Source: Rhodococcus rhodnii (GTDB taxonomy: Bacteria; Actinomycetota; Actinomycetes; Mycobacteriales; Pseudonocardiaceae). From it: DNA of 24,846 nt. The notes under the pieces are model-generated. The model ran no database searches, was not told the origin of the DNA, and saw nothing but the letters and a program-made list of their open reading frames with translations. A program made the position numbers and the translations under genes. Below are positions 1 to 12,700 of this stretch, piece by piece. The number at the start of each line of letters is the position of its first letter. The stretch's first letter is position 1. The stretch is from the NCBI GenBank assembly GCA_000720375.1, contig JOAA01000065.1, positions 1 to 24,846 on the forward strand, in the 5' to 3' direction.

Positions 1-126
1 GGCCATGTGGCACGCATCCTGACCAAACTCGGCTTCACCACACGCACCCAACTCGCCGCATGGGTCATCAACAACAAGAAAGCCGAGACCGGTGACGCCG
101 CGCGCCGGATCGGACCCGACCTATGA
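1..126 (+). CDS. LuxR-family regulator, C-terminal HTH end (partial)
   Basis: The reading frame is open from base 1 and ends with TGA at 124-126, giving the last 41 residues of a protein that begins outside the window. The sequence [12 protein letters not shown] followed by RTQLAAWV is the recognition helix and final helix of a GerE/LuxR-type DNA-binding domain, which normally sits at the extreme C-terminus. A tail of about 18 residues follows (ending RRIGPDL). The stop codon overlaps the ATG of the next reading frame (ATGA, 123-126), which suggests translational coupling to a second regulator. Whether the missing N-terminal part is a response-regulator receiver or an ATPase/TPR region cannot be told from here. 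Confidence 0.85.
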   Translation, partial: GHVARILTKLGFTTRTQLAAWVINNKKAETGDAARRIGPDL

Positions 127-180
127 ACAACCTGCCAAGCGAGGTGACGAGCTTCGTCGGTCGCCGCCACCAGACCACGC

Positions 181-195
<15 letters not shown>
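123..195 (+). pseudogene. 5' stub of an ATP-binding LuxR/NB-ARC-type regulator cut by an IS
   Basis: The ATG at 123 overlaps the upstream stop. The first residues, [16 protein letters not shown], are the characteristic opening of actinobacterial ATPase regulators, in which the phrase 'LP.E.TSFVGR' precedes the P-loop region. After about residue 18 the similarity ends abruptly at the repeated sequence that borders the transposase remnant. The frame continues briefly (TCGVPEVGRSC) and stops. This is the promoter-proximal stub of a gene destroyed by insertion or recombination. No P-loop or other catalytic part is left in this stub. Confidence 0.7.
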
Positions 196-2104
<1,909 letters not shown>

Positions 2105-2656
2105 GTGAAACGCATTCTTTCAGCTCTTGCCGCGGCGACCAGTATCGCCGCGCTGACAGTGGGAGCCGCCGGCACCGCGACCGCGGCAGAGAGAGCAGCC
2201 CAGCAGGTACCCTCCAACATCTACATCAGCGAGGTCGCCACCCGCGGTGCCGGCCCGGCCGGGGCGACCCAGGAATACATCGAGATCGCGACTCGCGGCT
2301 TCCGAGAGGTGAACATCGGAGGCCTGCAGCTGCAGGCGATGTTCGGGCAGCAGCTCGTCACGATCCCGATCCCGATGGGCGTCGTCCTGAGGCCGAACGA
2401 GGTGTACACGATCGCCCACGCCAGGTTCACCGGCTGCGTACCCAACCAGGTCTTCTACGAGAACCTCCCCGGTACTAGGACCCTCCAGCTGAAGCTGGGC
2501 ACGCCAGAGGGCGCCCGTGTGGACGCCGTAGTGGTTCCCCCGCACCCGCCCCTGTTGTCGCTTCACCGGATCGCGTTCACCGGAACCCCCACCGACTTTG
2601 CTCCGGGTCCGCGGACTCCGTGCATCGCCGATATGACCCCTTCGCCCGCTCGGTGA
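2105..2656 (+). CDS. Secreted lamin-tail-domain (LTD)-like protein
   Basis: The 183-residue protein starts at GTG 2105 behind a strong ribosome-binding site (AAAAGGAGAA, 2091-2100), so the start is preferred over an upstream in-frame ATG at 2051. Residues 1-28 form a Sec signal peptide: MKR, a hydrophobic Ala-rich core, then an Ala-x-Ala site before AERAA. The mature part opens with NIYISEVATRGAG and QEYIEIATRG, followed by VNIGGLQLQ. This matches the first strands of the lamin-tail/LTD fold ('ISE... EYIEL.N... vdL.g..l'). A later PNEVYTIAHARFTG and VDAVVVPP fit the remaining strands. LTD domains are found on bacterial secreted or surface proteins and are thought to bind macromolecules, but no enzyme domain is attached here. 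It appears monocistronic, with a hairpin terminator about 100 bases downstream. The assignment is by motif only. Confidence 0.75.
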   Translation: MKRILSALAAATSIAALTVGAAGTATAAERAAQQVPSNIYISEVATRGAGPAGATQEYIEIATRGFREVNIGGLQLQAMFGQQLVTIPIPMGVVLRPNEVYTIAHARFTGCVPNQVFYENLPGTRTLQLKLGTPEGARVDAVVVPPHPPLLSLHRIAFTGTPTDFAPGPRTPCIADMTPSPAR

Positions 2657-3036
2657 CGCACGGTTAACCACATAAACCGATATCCGCCCATCCGTGGGGG
2701 CACAACTCTGTCTCTCCTTATCTCTCCTTAGGGTCCGGAGAAAAGGTTATTGAGAAACGGTGAAGCTCGGGGCGCGTAGTGACCCGAGCTTCACCGTCGT
2801 CCGGAATACAAGCGCAGGCTCGCCGTCTTCGCAGCAAGTCGCGTACACGCCGGGTATCCGTCCGTGTCACCGGGCAAATGACGGGCTGGGACTGCATCCA
2901 TGGCCAGCTAGGACCCTTCTGGTCGCACAGGCAGAGTTTCGTCAGTGGCCACCACACGTCAGTGCGGACCGAGTTGGTCCGATGTCCATCGGGTAGCTCC
3001 CTAGCCGAAGCCAAACGTTACAAACGAAGGAGGAAG
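2657..3036. other. Intergenic region between two secreted-protein genes
   Basis: Apart from the hairpin at 2758-2796 and the tandem 10-mer at 2711-2730, this 380-base stretch holds no supported gene. The promoter of the downstream DUF4142 gene should lie in its last 150 bases, but I see no convincing -35/-10 pair. Confidence 0.5.
2758..2796 (+). terminator. Hairpin terminator after the LTD-like gene
   Basis: A perfect 14-bp stem (CGGTGAAGCTCGGG at 2758-2771, complement at 2783-2796) with an 11-base loop lies about 100 bases after the stop codon. There is no U-tract, as is common in actinomycetes. Just upstream is an exact tandem 10-mer, tctctcctta, at 2711-2730. Confidence 0.65.
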
Positions 3037-3633
3037 ATGAAACACATCCCTTATCTGGCCGCCGCCGGCCTGGTCGGCGCCCTCATGCTGGCGACTCCTG
3101 TCGTCGCCCAGGCAGCCTCGCCCACACGGGCGATGCCGGCCCATTCCTCCGTTACACCGGCAAATACCGGCTCCAGCACCGACACAGCGGCCGACATATC
3201 CCGGCAGGACCGGATATTCCTGAGGAAAGCACACCAGGGCAACCTCGCCGAGATCAAAGCGGGAAGGCTGGCATTGCGCAAGGGACGGTGCGAGGCAGTA
3301 CGGCATGTTGCCCACGTGCTCATCGAGGACCACTCCCGAATGGACATCGAACTCCGGTCGCTGGCAGATCGGTTTGACGTGCGGCTGCCCAAAACCCCGA
3401 GCACCGCGCAGCTAAGACAGCTTGCCAAGGTGGCGGCACTAACCGGACGCGAGTTCGATGTCGCCTGGCTACAACTGCAAGCCGCCTGGCATCGCGAGAC
3501 GATCGAGCTGATCAGGAAGGAACTGAGCCGCGGCCGCTCGCCGGAGGTCAAGGCGCTGGCGAGGAAGGCGGCTCCGGTCATCAAGCATCATCTGCGGTTG
3601 ATCGACGAGGCCACAGAACACTGCTGTCGCTGA
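3037..3633 (+). CDS. Exported DUF4142-family (ferritin-like helical) protein
   Basis: The 198-residue protein starts at ATG 3037, six bases after the ribosome-binding site GAAGGAGGAAG. Residues 1-27 are a Sec signal peptide (MKHIPYLAAAGLVGALMLA..., cleavage near AQA-AS). The mature protein has the DUF4142 pattern: QDRIFLRKAHQGNLAEI, then GRLAL, then VAHVLIEDHSRMD, then LRSLADRFDVRLP, then GREFDVAWLQLQ and AAWHRETIELI, ending with VIKHHLRLIDEA. The conserved His in 'DHS' and 'WHRE' and the Asp in 'FDVAW' are typical of this four-helix family. The family is periplasmic or extracellular and its biochemical role is unsettled; DUF4142 proteins are often linked to stress or envelope functions. A CC pair lies at the very C-terminus (HCCR). 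It stands alone between non-coding stretches. Confidence 0.9.
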   Translation: MKHIPYLAAAGLVGALMLATPVVAQAASPTRAMPAHSSVTPANTGSSTDTAADISRQDRIFLRKAHQGNLAEIKAGRLALRKGRCEAVRHVAHVLIEDHSRMDIELRSLADRFDVRLPKTPSTAQLRQLAKVAALTGREFDVAWLQLQAAWHRETIELIRKELSRGRSPEVKALARKAAPVIKHHLRLIDEATEHCCR

Positions 3634-5068
<1,435 letters not shown>

Positions 5069-5069
5069 C

Positions 5070-6062
5070 GGACGTTCGCGCGCAGCCGGATAAGGCCTGC
5101 GATGGCAGCCCAGATCGGCGCTCCGTGTCGCAAGAATCGACGCTGCGCCGAGATGGCGAATTTTCCCGCCGCTGTGGAATCTCCTGCGAGCAGGCTGGCC
5201 ACCGCACGCATGCTTTCCGCTTCCCCGATGTCGTGGTTGTCCTCCGTGTGATCGAGTAACGGCAGCGCTTCGTCCAACCGTTGCGCGGCTTCGCGCGCCA
5301 GACCGGCCGCCAGCAATGATTCCGCCTGGTCGAGCCAGATCCAGGCCCTGTATCGGTGGGAGCGCCCAGACCGCGGCTGGCGTACTCGAAATGCCTCAGC
5401 GCCTGAGGAATGTCGCCTGATTGTCGAGCAACGAGCCCCAGGGCATGCCGCACCGCGGCCCGATCAGCGAGGTGAGCGTTGTTCTCGCTGGTAATAAAGA
5501 GGTTGGCGCGTTCCGCCGTCAACCACGACACGGCGTCATGCGCACCGGTCAGGATCGGCGTGACACCCTCAACCGCATCTAGCCATGGTGGGCGATGGGT
5601 TCCATGCTGCGGTGCGATCAGATCTAACGCCGCCCAGGTACCGTGCAGATAATACGAGAACAGCCGTTGTCTCGCGGCATCCAGCTCCGCCGAGCTATCC
5701 ACTGTGGACGGTAACGACCTTGCGTACGTCCGCAACAGGTCATGCATTTGCAGGCGTCTCTTGCCTTTCACCTGAATCAGGTGCGTTCGGTGCAGCACAT
5801 TGGCCAGTCCACGTGCTTGCGACAGTGTTCGGCCCGTCAACGCCGCGATCGCTCCAATGTCGAAGTCGCAGCCAGGATGGATGCCCACCAACCGAAATGC
5901 TCGCGCCGTCTCCGCCGACAGGTTGCGGATACGACCACGAGAACACCGCACGCAAGGCCGTGCGCGGATCCCCGTTGGCGTCAAGCACATCCAGACGCTG
6001 CTGCTCGTCGCGCAGTTCCGCGCTGAGCTCCGCCAAAGTCTCGCCGTGACGCGAGCAGCGCA
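5070..6062 (-). pseudogene. NB-ARC/TPR transcriptional-regulator remnant (C-terminal two-thirds)
   Basis: Minus-strand frames pieced together give the distal part of an AfsR/SARP-like NB-ARC regulator. The order is ETLAELSAELRDEQQRLDVL and ALRAVFSWSY (after about 6060), then a frameshift near 5935, then SAETARAFRLVGIHPG and FDIGAIAALTGRTL, LANVLHRTHLIQ, LQMHDLLRTYARSL, and AVSWLTAERANLF. A second frameshift near 5335 leads into TPR-like text (AREAAQRLDEALPLLDH, AISAQRRFLRHGAPIWAAI). The P-loop and the whole N-terminus are absent. The 5' side abuts an oppositely oriented NB-ARC remnant at about 6060, and the 3' side abuts an IS fragment at about 5068. These genes normally encode ATP-dependent regulators of secondary metabolism. 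This one is dead. Confidence 0.85.
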
Positions 6063-6752
6063 CCGCGCTGTTTCAAGCGAAGACCGTTGGGCGACGGGTA
6101 TTGGTGATCGTGGACGACGTGGCATCGGCGTCGGACGTGTGCGCGCTGTTGCCTGGTGATCCGCAGTCGGCGGTCCTGGTGACGAGTCGTCATCGGCAGC
6201 CGAACCTGGCCGGGGCGCTGGATGCCTCGCTGGAGGTGATCACGCCGTCCGAGGGGCGCCGAACTACAGGGGCAGATCGTCGGCTGGGAACGGCTGGAAC
6301 ACGCGCCAGAACCGGTCGAGCGCTTGGTCGAGTTGGTCGACGGTCTGCCGCTCGCGTTGCGGTGCATCGGTTACCGCCTGGCCGTTCTGCCCAGCCTGCC
6401 GATCGCGGAGCTGGCCGATCAGCTCGCGCGTTCACCACTGGAGGTACTGCACATCGGCAACCTCGATGTTCGTGCGGCCTACGACTCCAGTTACGGCGAG
6501 TTGACCCGATTGGAGCAGGGCGTATTCCGCCTGCTGAGCGCCGGCGAGCTGCTTGGTTGGGAGGACTCCGCTGTGCGGCGGATTCTGACCAGGCTGGCCG
6601 AGGCGCACCTGATCACGATCGCGCCGGGCTGTGATCAGTACCAGTTCCCCCGGCTGACCCTGACCTACGCGCGGGAGCAGCTGAGCTGGACATTGATGAG
6701 CGCGTCGGAGTTCGGCGCGGTGGAATGGGAGCCGGTCGGCAGCGCCAGTTGA
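6062..6752 (+). pseudogene. Second NB-ARC regulator remnant (Walker B to winged helix)
   Basis: The frame at 6062-6255 encodes RTALFQAKTVGRRVLVIVDD (Walker B of an NB-ARC domain), then DVCALLPGDPQSAVLVTSRH. A single-base indel near 6255 shifts to the frame GAELQGQIVGWERLEH, then VELVDGLPLALRCIGYRLA (the GLPLA motif). AAYDSSYGELTRLEQGVFRLL and RLAEAHLITIAPG (winged-helix part) follow, with a normal stop at 6752. The P-loop half is missing; the break at about 6060 joins it head to head with the minus-strand remnant. Both pieces contain the same ARC/winged-helix segment, so they come from two different paralogous genes and not from one gene with an internal inversion. It ends 173 bases before the operon below and could have been its neighbour or regulator before decaying. 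Confidence 0.8.
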
Positions 6753-6800
6753 TCAACCGGAGGGCCCGCGGAAACCACACCTCGAGGACAGCCTCATTGT

Positions 6801-6820
6801 TGTGACAAATACATGTCACG
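6801..6820. promoter_or_regulatory. Inverted repeat upstream of the cyclase-VMAP operon
   Basis: GTGACA (6802-6807) and TGTCAC (6814-6819) form a 6-bp inverted repeat with a six-base spacer, about 110 bases before the operon start. A weak promoter-like TTGACG (6867-6872) with TATCAG (6888-6893) lies between it and the first gene, at a short 15-base spacing. Either could take part in regulation; neither is strong evidence. Confidence 0.25.
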
Positions 6821-6925
6821 TTCTGCACATGCTGTCGCCCTTCCGATGGTGCTGTCTCAACTGGCGTTGACGGCACATAATCATCGGTATCAGCTTGCAG
6901 TGGGCCGTCCTTGGGGAGGGATGCC

Positions 6926-8689
6926 TTGTCGCTTGTCTTGCCGGCGGAGCATCGCGCGATCATGGTGGTTGACATCGCCGAATTCACCGCCCCGGCGAGG
7001 ACGGTCGCTCATCAGATCGCATTGCATCAGGGGCTGTACCAAGTGCTGCGCGAGGCTTTCGACGAGTCCGCCATACCGTGGGCCTCTTGTGTCGTTGAGG
7101 ACCGCGGCGATGGCGCCATGATCCTGATCCCGTCGGACGTGCCGAAGATCCGATTGGCCGATCAGTTGCCCGATCGGATTGTCGCCGCTGTGCGCCGCTA
7201 CAACGCGCTCAGTTCGGCCGCGGCATCGGTACAACTCAGGATCGGTTTGCACGCCGGTGAAGTGCATAGATACGAGAACGGCGTGGTCAGCCAGGCGGTC
7301 AATTTCGCGTTCCGGATCCTCGATGCCTCGGCAGCGAAATCAGCGTTGAAGCAGTCGGCCGGTACGGTCGCAGTGATCGCGTCGGATCGCTTCTATCAAG
7401 AAGTGATCTGTCAGGATCCGGCCGCGAATGCCGCCTCTTACCAGCGTATTCCAGTGAATGTCAAGGACGTCTCCACAGAAGCCTGGCTCAGGTTGCGCGG
7501 ACTGTCCGCAGTGCTCCCGGTGTTGCCGGACGCGCCGCTGGACTTGCTGTCCAAGTGGCTGTCCGATGTCACCGTCCCGCATTTGGCGACCATGGTCCGC
7601 CGAGCGGCCGGTCCGTTCGCGCCAGTACCGCGCAGCAACAACGCGTTAGACGTGTTTTTCGAGCTCAACGACGTTAACGCGGGAGTGGACGGAGTACCGC
7701 CGTCGCTCATCTTCCTGTCGCTGCTCGCAGACCAGATGGGCGGTGAGTTCAAGGTGAATGTCGATGAATGGGTGCGCAACGAAGCCAGGCGGTTAAGACT
7801 GGACCGTAGGCTTGCCGAACGGGTGAACGCGGTGTCGGCAATCCCGGCTAAGCCAAGGCTGCACTTACTAATTGCGTTCGAACCGCACGGCATCGACCCG
7901 AGCCGCTACCGGCTCTCGTTCTGGAGGCAGGATGATCCGGAAGTCTGGCCACCGGTCAGGGGCGATGCCGGCATGGCCTCGGTCGCCGAGTTGGAAAGCT
8001 GCGTGGATGCTCTTGTGGTCGCCGCCGAGCAGGTGTGGAGTGACCGGTATGCGACCGTGGTGCTGGAGTTCCTCCTCCCGCGTTCGCTCGTGCACCTTCC
8101 GGTGCAGCTATGGCGGAAGGAGCTTGGCTCTAGTAATGAGCGGCCACTCTTGTTCGACTACCCGATCGTGTTAAGGTCGCTCGAGCGGATGTCTTCGCAG
8201 CATTGGCATCGCGTGTGGCATGATCGCTGGCGCTTGCTCCTGGCGGACCCGTCGGTAACCCGGGTCCATTTCGGTCAACCCGCAGACAGCGGCGAGCCTT
8301 ACCGCATCGACGCGCGGTTGAGCGACCCTCAATGGGTGTCGATGGTGCTGTCCCGGCCACCACGCCCGCAGCCGGCGTCCGAGTCAGGAACGGATGAGTA
8401 CCGAGCCGCTTTGCAAAGCGGTCTGCCTGCGGTTTTCTGGCACCCGGAGGCGTCGCCGACGGCACTTCGTGAAGTTGTGAACGAGTTGGCCGATGGTCGC
8501 GGCCTGACTAAGCTGCCGGAGCGAACTCAGGCGGCCCGGCGCGATGCCTTCCTGACATCCGACCCGTCTAGCAAAATCAACATTTATCGTCGTTTGGTGG
8601 TACTGTGGGACGATCCAGAACGCCGAGTGTTTTTGGACTTACCGGGCACATCCACCGCAGCCGTAGAGGAATCGGCGGATGAGCGCTAA
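6926..8689 (+). CDS. Class III nucleotide cyclase-VMAP-C fusion (conflict-system core protein)
   Basis: TTG 6926 is chosen because GGGGAGGG (6913-6920) sits five bases upstream; an in-frame TTG at 6911 would overlap that site. The product is about 587 residues. Residues 10-185 are a cyclase homology domain: D16 in VVDIAEFT and D62 in RGDGAMI are the two metal aspartates, LRIGLHAGEV follows, and N126 and R130 in VNFAFRI are the transition-state pair. The middle part (about 195-325; PPSLIFLSLLADQMGG, VNVDEWV) resembles the linker module of VMAP proteins. The C-terminal 330-580 has VMAP-C hallmarks: LLIAFEPHG, ATVVLEFLLP, PIVLRSLERM, HDRWRLLL, AALQSGLPAVFW, KLPERTQ and LVVLWDDPERR. In proposed vWA-MoxR-VMAP systems the N-terminal domain is the effector, so the inferred output is a cyclic nucleotide. 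It overlaps the MoxR gene by 11 bases. Whether it makes cAMP, cGMP or another product is unknown. Confidence 0.85.
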   Translation: MSLVLPAEHRAIMVVDIAEFTAPARTVAHQIALHQGLYQVLREAFDESAIPWASCVVEDRGDGAMILIPSDVPKIRLADQLPDRIVAAVRRYNALSSAAASVQLRIGLHAGEVHRYENGVVSQAVNFAFRILDASAAKSALKQSAGTVAVIASDRFYQEVICQDPAANAASYQRIPVNVKDVSTEAWLRLRGLSAVLPVLPDAPLDLLSKWLSDVTVPHLATMVRRAAGPFAPVPRSNNALDVFFELNDVNAGVDGVPPSLIFLSLLADQMGGEFKVNVDEWVRNEARRLRLDRRLAERVNAVSAIPAKPRLHLLIAFEPHGIDPSRYRLSFWRQDDPEVWPPVRGDAGMASVAELESCVDALVVAAEQVWSDRYATVVLEFLLPRSLVHLPVQLWRKELGSSNERPLLFDYPIVLRSLERMSSQHWHRVWHDRWRLLLADPSVTRVHFGQPADSGEPYRIDARLSDPQWVSMVLSRPPRPQPASESGTDEYRAALQSGLPAVFWHPEASPTALREVVNELADGRGLTKLPERTQAARRDAFLTSDPSSKINIYRRLVVLWDDPERRVFLDLPGTSTAAVEESADER

Positions 8690-9779
8690 CGAGTATTCCG
8701 CCGAGGTGGAGCCGGACCGCCGCCCACCGGATTTTGTCGCGCCCGAGTGGTGGATCTATCGCGGCACCGGTCACCCGCTGCACGACGTTCAATTGGATCA
8801 AGTCCTGCCACCGCCGCCGCCTTGGCGTGCCTTTCGAGGCGGGCCGTTGCCGGAACGTGACGCACCACCGGCCGACGACGGGGAAACCGAACGGCGTCTC
8901 GGTTCTGAAGTCCACATGACTGATCAGCATATCGATCCACATGAGGTCGACATGGTGAATGCCTCGCTGTTCTTGCGCCGCCCGCTGCTGGTCACCGGGA
9001 ATCCGGGTGTCGGTAAATCAGCCCTTGCTTTCCGAATTGCCAGAGAACTACGGCTTGGCCGTGTTCTGCGATGGTCGATTTCCAGTCACACGACTTTGCG
9101 ATCCGGGCTTTTCGAATACGACGCGATCGGCCGGGCCGAAGCGGCGGGCGCTCGTAATGCCGCGACAATGCGCGGCGCCGATGTCGTTGACGATCCGCCG
9201 ATCGGCGAATTCATCCGCCTCGGCCCGCTCGGTACCGCGTTTCTGCCGAGCCGGTTGCCCCGGGTTTTGCTGATCGACGAACTCGACAAGAGCGAGGCCG
9301 ATCTGCCCAACGACCTGCTGAGCATCTTCGAGGATGGCGATTTCCGTATTCCGGTACTGGAACGGATGCGCAGCCGGTCGCGTGAAGTCTCGGTGTTCAC
9401 TGATGATCCTGGTGCCAAGGCGACCGTGATCGACGGCCGGGTGAGCTGCCACGCGTTCCCGATGGTCGTGATCACCAGCAATGGTGAGCGCGATTTCCCG
9501 CCTGCGTTCCTGCGCCGGTGCCTGCAGCTGGAGATCAGCCCGCCGGACGCGGGCAAGCTGGCGGCCATCGTGGCGGGGCACATGCTCGACGAGCGCGGTG
9601 AGCACAAGGAACGATTGATCCAGGAGTTCCTGGCGCGTAGTGCCGCGTTGGACGGCCTGCCGACCGATCGCCTGCTGGATGCGATCTTCCTGGCCACGTC
9701 CGGGGCCTATCAGCAAAACGACCTCGCGTGGCCAAGGCTGGTTGATGCCTTGTGGCGACGTCTGACCTTGGTGCCGTGA
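8679..9779 (+). CDS. MoxR-type AAA+ ATPase of the VMAP system
   Basis: This 366-residue protein starts at ATG 8679, overlapping the cyclase-VMAP stop, with AGAGGA at 8665-8670 as its ribosome-binding site. The N-terminal 75 residues carry WWIYRGTG and PPWRAF, a short segment typical of actinobacterial MoxR proteins in these loci. The AAA+ module follows: Walker A GNPGVGKS (107-114), Walker B LLIDELD with D200 and E201, sensor-1 region VVITSNGERDFP, and an arginine-finger-like pair R279-R280 in FLRRCLQLEI. A lid helix bundle is at the C-terminus. MoxR ATPases remodel or assemble complexes together with vWA partners. Here the partner is almost certainly the downstream vWA fusion, whose ATG lies 4 bases after this stop. 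Hydrolysis motifs are intact, so it should be active. Tight gene overlap on both sides indicates one transcript. Confidence 0.92.
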   Translation: MSANEYSAEVEPDRRPPDFVAPEWWIYRGTGHPLHDVQLDQVLPPPPPWRAFRGGPLPERDAPPADDGETERRLGSEVHMTDQHIDPHEVDMVNASLFLRRPLLVTGNPGVGKSALAFRIARELRLGRVLRWSISSHTTLRSGLFEYDAIGRAEAAGARNAATMRGADVVDDPPIGEFIRLGPLGTAFLPSRLPRVLLIDELDKSEADLPNDLLSIFEDGDFRIPVLERMRSRSREVSVFTDDPGAKATVIDGRVSCHAFPMVVITSNGERDFPPAFLRRCLQLEISPPDAGKLAAIVAGHMLDERGEHKERLIQEFLARSAALDGLPTDRLLDAIFLATSGAYQQNDLAWPRLVDALWRRLTLVP

Positions 9780-9783
9780 CGTC

Positions 9784-12700
9784 ATGGGCGGGGCAGCTGG
9801 CGTTCCGCATTCTCAGCCTGACCGGCCGTGGGAATCTTCGGATGCCCGATCGTTGCCATCGGCTAAGGACTCCGGTGGGATGAGCGCCGCGCCGGCCACG
9901 TGGTGGGAGCTAGCCGACAGTGTGTACCTCGCTTCGATCATGAATCGGCACAACTGGAGCTCGCCGCCTGCCGTTGAGCAGCAGCCGCCACCACAGCCTC
10001 CCGAACCGCCGTCTCTAGCCGACGAGCAGCAGCCCGCGGTTGACCGCTCTGTGCCTGCTGAGCCAGAACCTCCTCCCGCTATCGAGCCGGAATCCAGCAA
10101 CGGCGTGGAACCTGACCTGCGGCTGGTGCACAGTGAGCGCCCGAGCCGGCTCGCGCCGGTGGCGAAGTCCGACAACCCCGCAGCCTTGCTGCGTGCCCTG
10201 TGGCCATTGAAGAAGAGAATCCCATCCTGGCGCGAGGAAGACTTGACCTTCGATGCGGATGCCACAGCCGAGCGTGCCTTGCTGGATGGGATGTGGTGGC
10301 CGATCACCACACCAGGCACACAACGTTCATTCGACCTCACCGTGGTGGTCGATGCGAGCCCGTCGCTGACGTTGTGGCGAACGCGGCTCGCTACTTTTCT
10401 GTCCCTGCTTGAGCAGCGCGGTGCGTTCCGCACCATGCAGATTCGCATGCTGGACACCCGCCACGATCCGCGTGGCGTGCCACTGTTGCGTGGCGGCACG
10501 ATGGACACTCCGGTGCGCAGCCCCGGGGAGATTCGCGATCCGGTCGGTCGCCGGGTCATTCTTGTTGTGACAGACGGGATCGACGAGTGCTGGCGGTCGG
10601 ATTCAGTTGGCCCGATGCTTGCCCGATGGGGGCAGACGATGCACGTGTGCGTCGTGAACCTGTTGCCAGAGCGGCTATGGGGGCGCACCGGGCTGCAGGC
10701 TGAACGGGCACGGCTTTCGGATTTGACTGCGCTGAAACCGAATCGCCGATGGACCTGGGAGCTCACTGACGCGTGGATGCTGCCGACCAGGGCGCTGCCG
10801 GAGTCGACCGTGCCGATTCCAGTCGTTGAGCTGGAACCGCAGTGGCTGAGCTGGTGGGCCCAGCTAGTGACCGGTGGCCATCGCAACACAGTGGACGCCC
10901 GGGTACTGCTGGCCGGGTCGAAACCCCGGCCGTTCGCGGGAATCATGGATGTGTCCATTCCGGACCGGGTCAGTCACTTCCGGAGTGTGGCCTCGCCAGA
11001 GGCGTTGAAGCTGGCGATTTTGCTGGCCGCGGTGCCAGTGACCACGCCCATCGCCCGCACTCTTCAGGCCGAATTGGCACCCGAATCCGGGCCGGAACAC
11101 CTCGCGGAGGTGCTGGCCAGCGGTCTGTTGCACACGTCGGACAGTCTGTCCAATTGGGACGAAGCTCGGTTCGAGCTGCCCGTGGCGGCTCGCGAGCTGT
11201 TGCTGACGGGCGTCCGGCGTTCACAGACCGCCAGGGCTGTCCAAGTCGCCGCCGACCGATTCGGTGACGAGATCCCCGAACTGGCGAGGTTGCGGGATGC
11301 CTTGGCCGCCCCGGACACCACGGCCGATCCCACGATAGAGAAGGAGAGAGCCCTCGATCGAACAGTGATGCGCGCCCTCAGCGGGCCTTACGCAGCACGC
11401 GCGCAACGCCTGAGTTCCTTGGTTCCGCCCGAACCAAGATCATCTACTGAACCGATCCAGAAGACTTTGGAGCCCCAGAACCATATCAGACGAGAGTTGA
11501 GCGACACGATGTCCAACACGGCGGAGCGCGCGGACGCGCCCGAAGAGACCAGACTTACTGCGACATCTGTCCCTCATGCGCAGCCGAAGGAAGCCACTGA
11601 CGTGGGGGGCAGTGCCGACGCACGTGCCGAAGAACGGCCACTGGGCCCGCCAGGTCTCGGCCTGGCGGGAGTGCACGAGGGGCGTACCGAGGGGATTCCT
11701 CCGATCTGGGGGAACGTGCCACCGAGAAATCCGAACTTCACCGGCCGGGGCGAACTGCTCGAGCAACTGAGCAAACGCCTGATAGCCGGCGGTGCGACGG
11801 CCATCCTCCCGGCCGCACTGCACGGAATGGGCGGCATCGGCAAAACACAGATGGCGGTCGAGTACATCTACCGACGGCTGCACGAATACGACATAGTCTG
11901 GTGGGTCCAAGCCACCCAGCCAGCCCAAATCCGCGCAGGCCTGACCGAACTGGCCCAGTACATGGGCCTAGCCGGAAGCCAGGAAGCGCACACGGCCGTG
12001 CCAGCCGTGCGCGAGGCGCTGCGGGTTGGCAAGCCATATCGCAGGTGGCTTCTGGTCTTCGACTCAGCCGAGAGTCCCGACGTGGTCCGGCCGTTCTTCC
12101 CCACCAACGGTCCAGGCGAAATCCTGATCACCTCACGCAACCCCGACTGGGCAAGCATCGCCCGTCCCCTCGAAGTGAAAGTGTTCCAGCGCGAGGAAAG
12201 CATCGAGCTGCTCCGCAAGCGCGGCCCCGAGATCGAGGATGCGGACGCAGACCGCCTTGCCGAGAAACTTGGCGATCTCCCGTTGGCCATCGAACAAGCC
12301 GCAGCCTGGCGTGCCGAAACCGGCATGCCAGTCAACGAGTATCTGCGCCTGTTCGACGAGAAGGTTGCCGAGATCCTCGACACCTCTACCCCCGCTGACT
12401 ACGAGCTTTCCGTTGCCGCGGCGTGGAATGTATCGTTCGATGAGCTGCGAAACCGCAACCCGGCAGCGCATCGGCTGCTGCAGGTGTGCGCTTTCTTCGC
12501 TCCAGAGCCAATATCCCGCGACCTGTTCTCCGGAGTTCGCGGCGTGCCGATCACACCAGAACTGGACTCGGCACTGAGCGATCCCATCCAGCTCAGTCGA
12601 GCGATCCGCGACATCAACCGATACGGTCTGGCCAAACTGGACCACCGCACCAATACGCTTCTGCTGCACCGATTGGTGCAGTTGGTGCTCCGTAACCGAA

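Noticed and set aside
6801..6820. CRP-like site upstream of a cyclase operon
   Set aside because: TGTGA and TCAC half-sites are present but separated by ten bases, not the six needed for a CRP site. Kept only as a generic inverted repeat.
9813..10958. 381-residue open frame on the minus strand
   Set aside because: It lies wholly antisense to the vWA-NB-ARC-TPR gene and is Ser/Arg-rich low-complexity text with no motif. It is a shadow of a high-GC gene.
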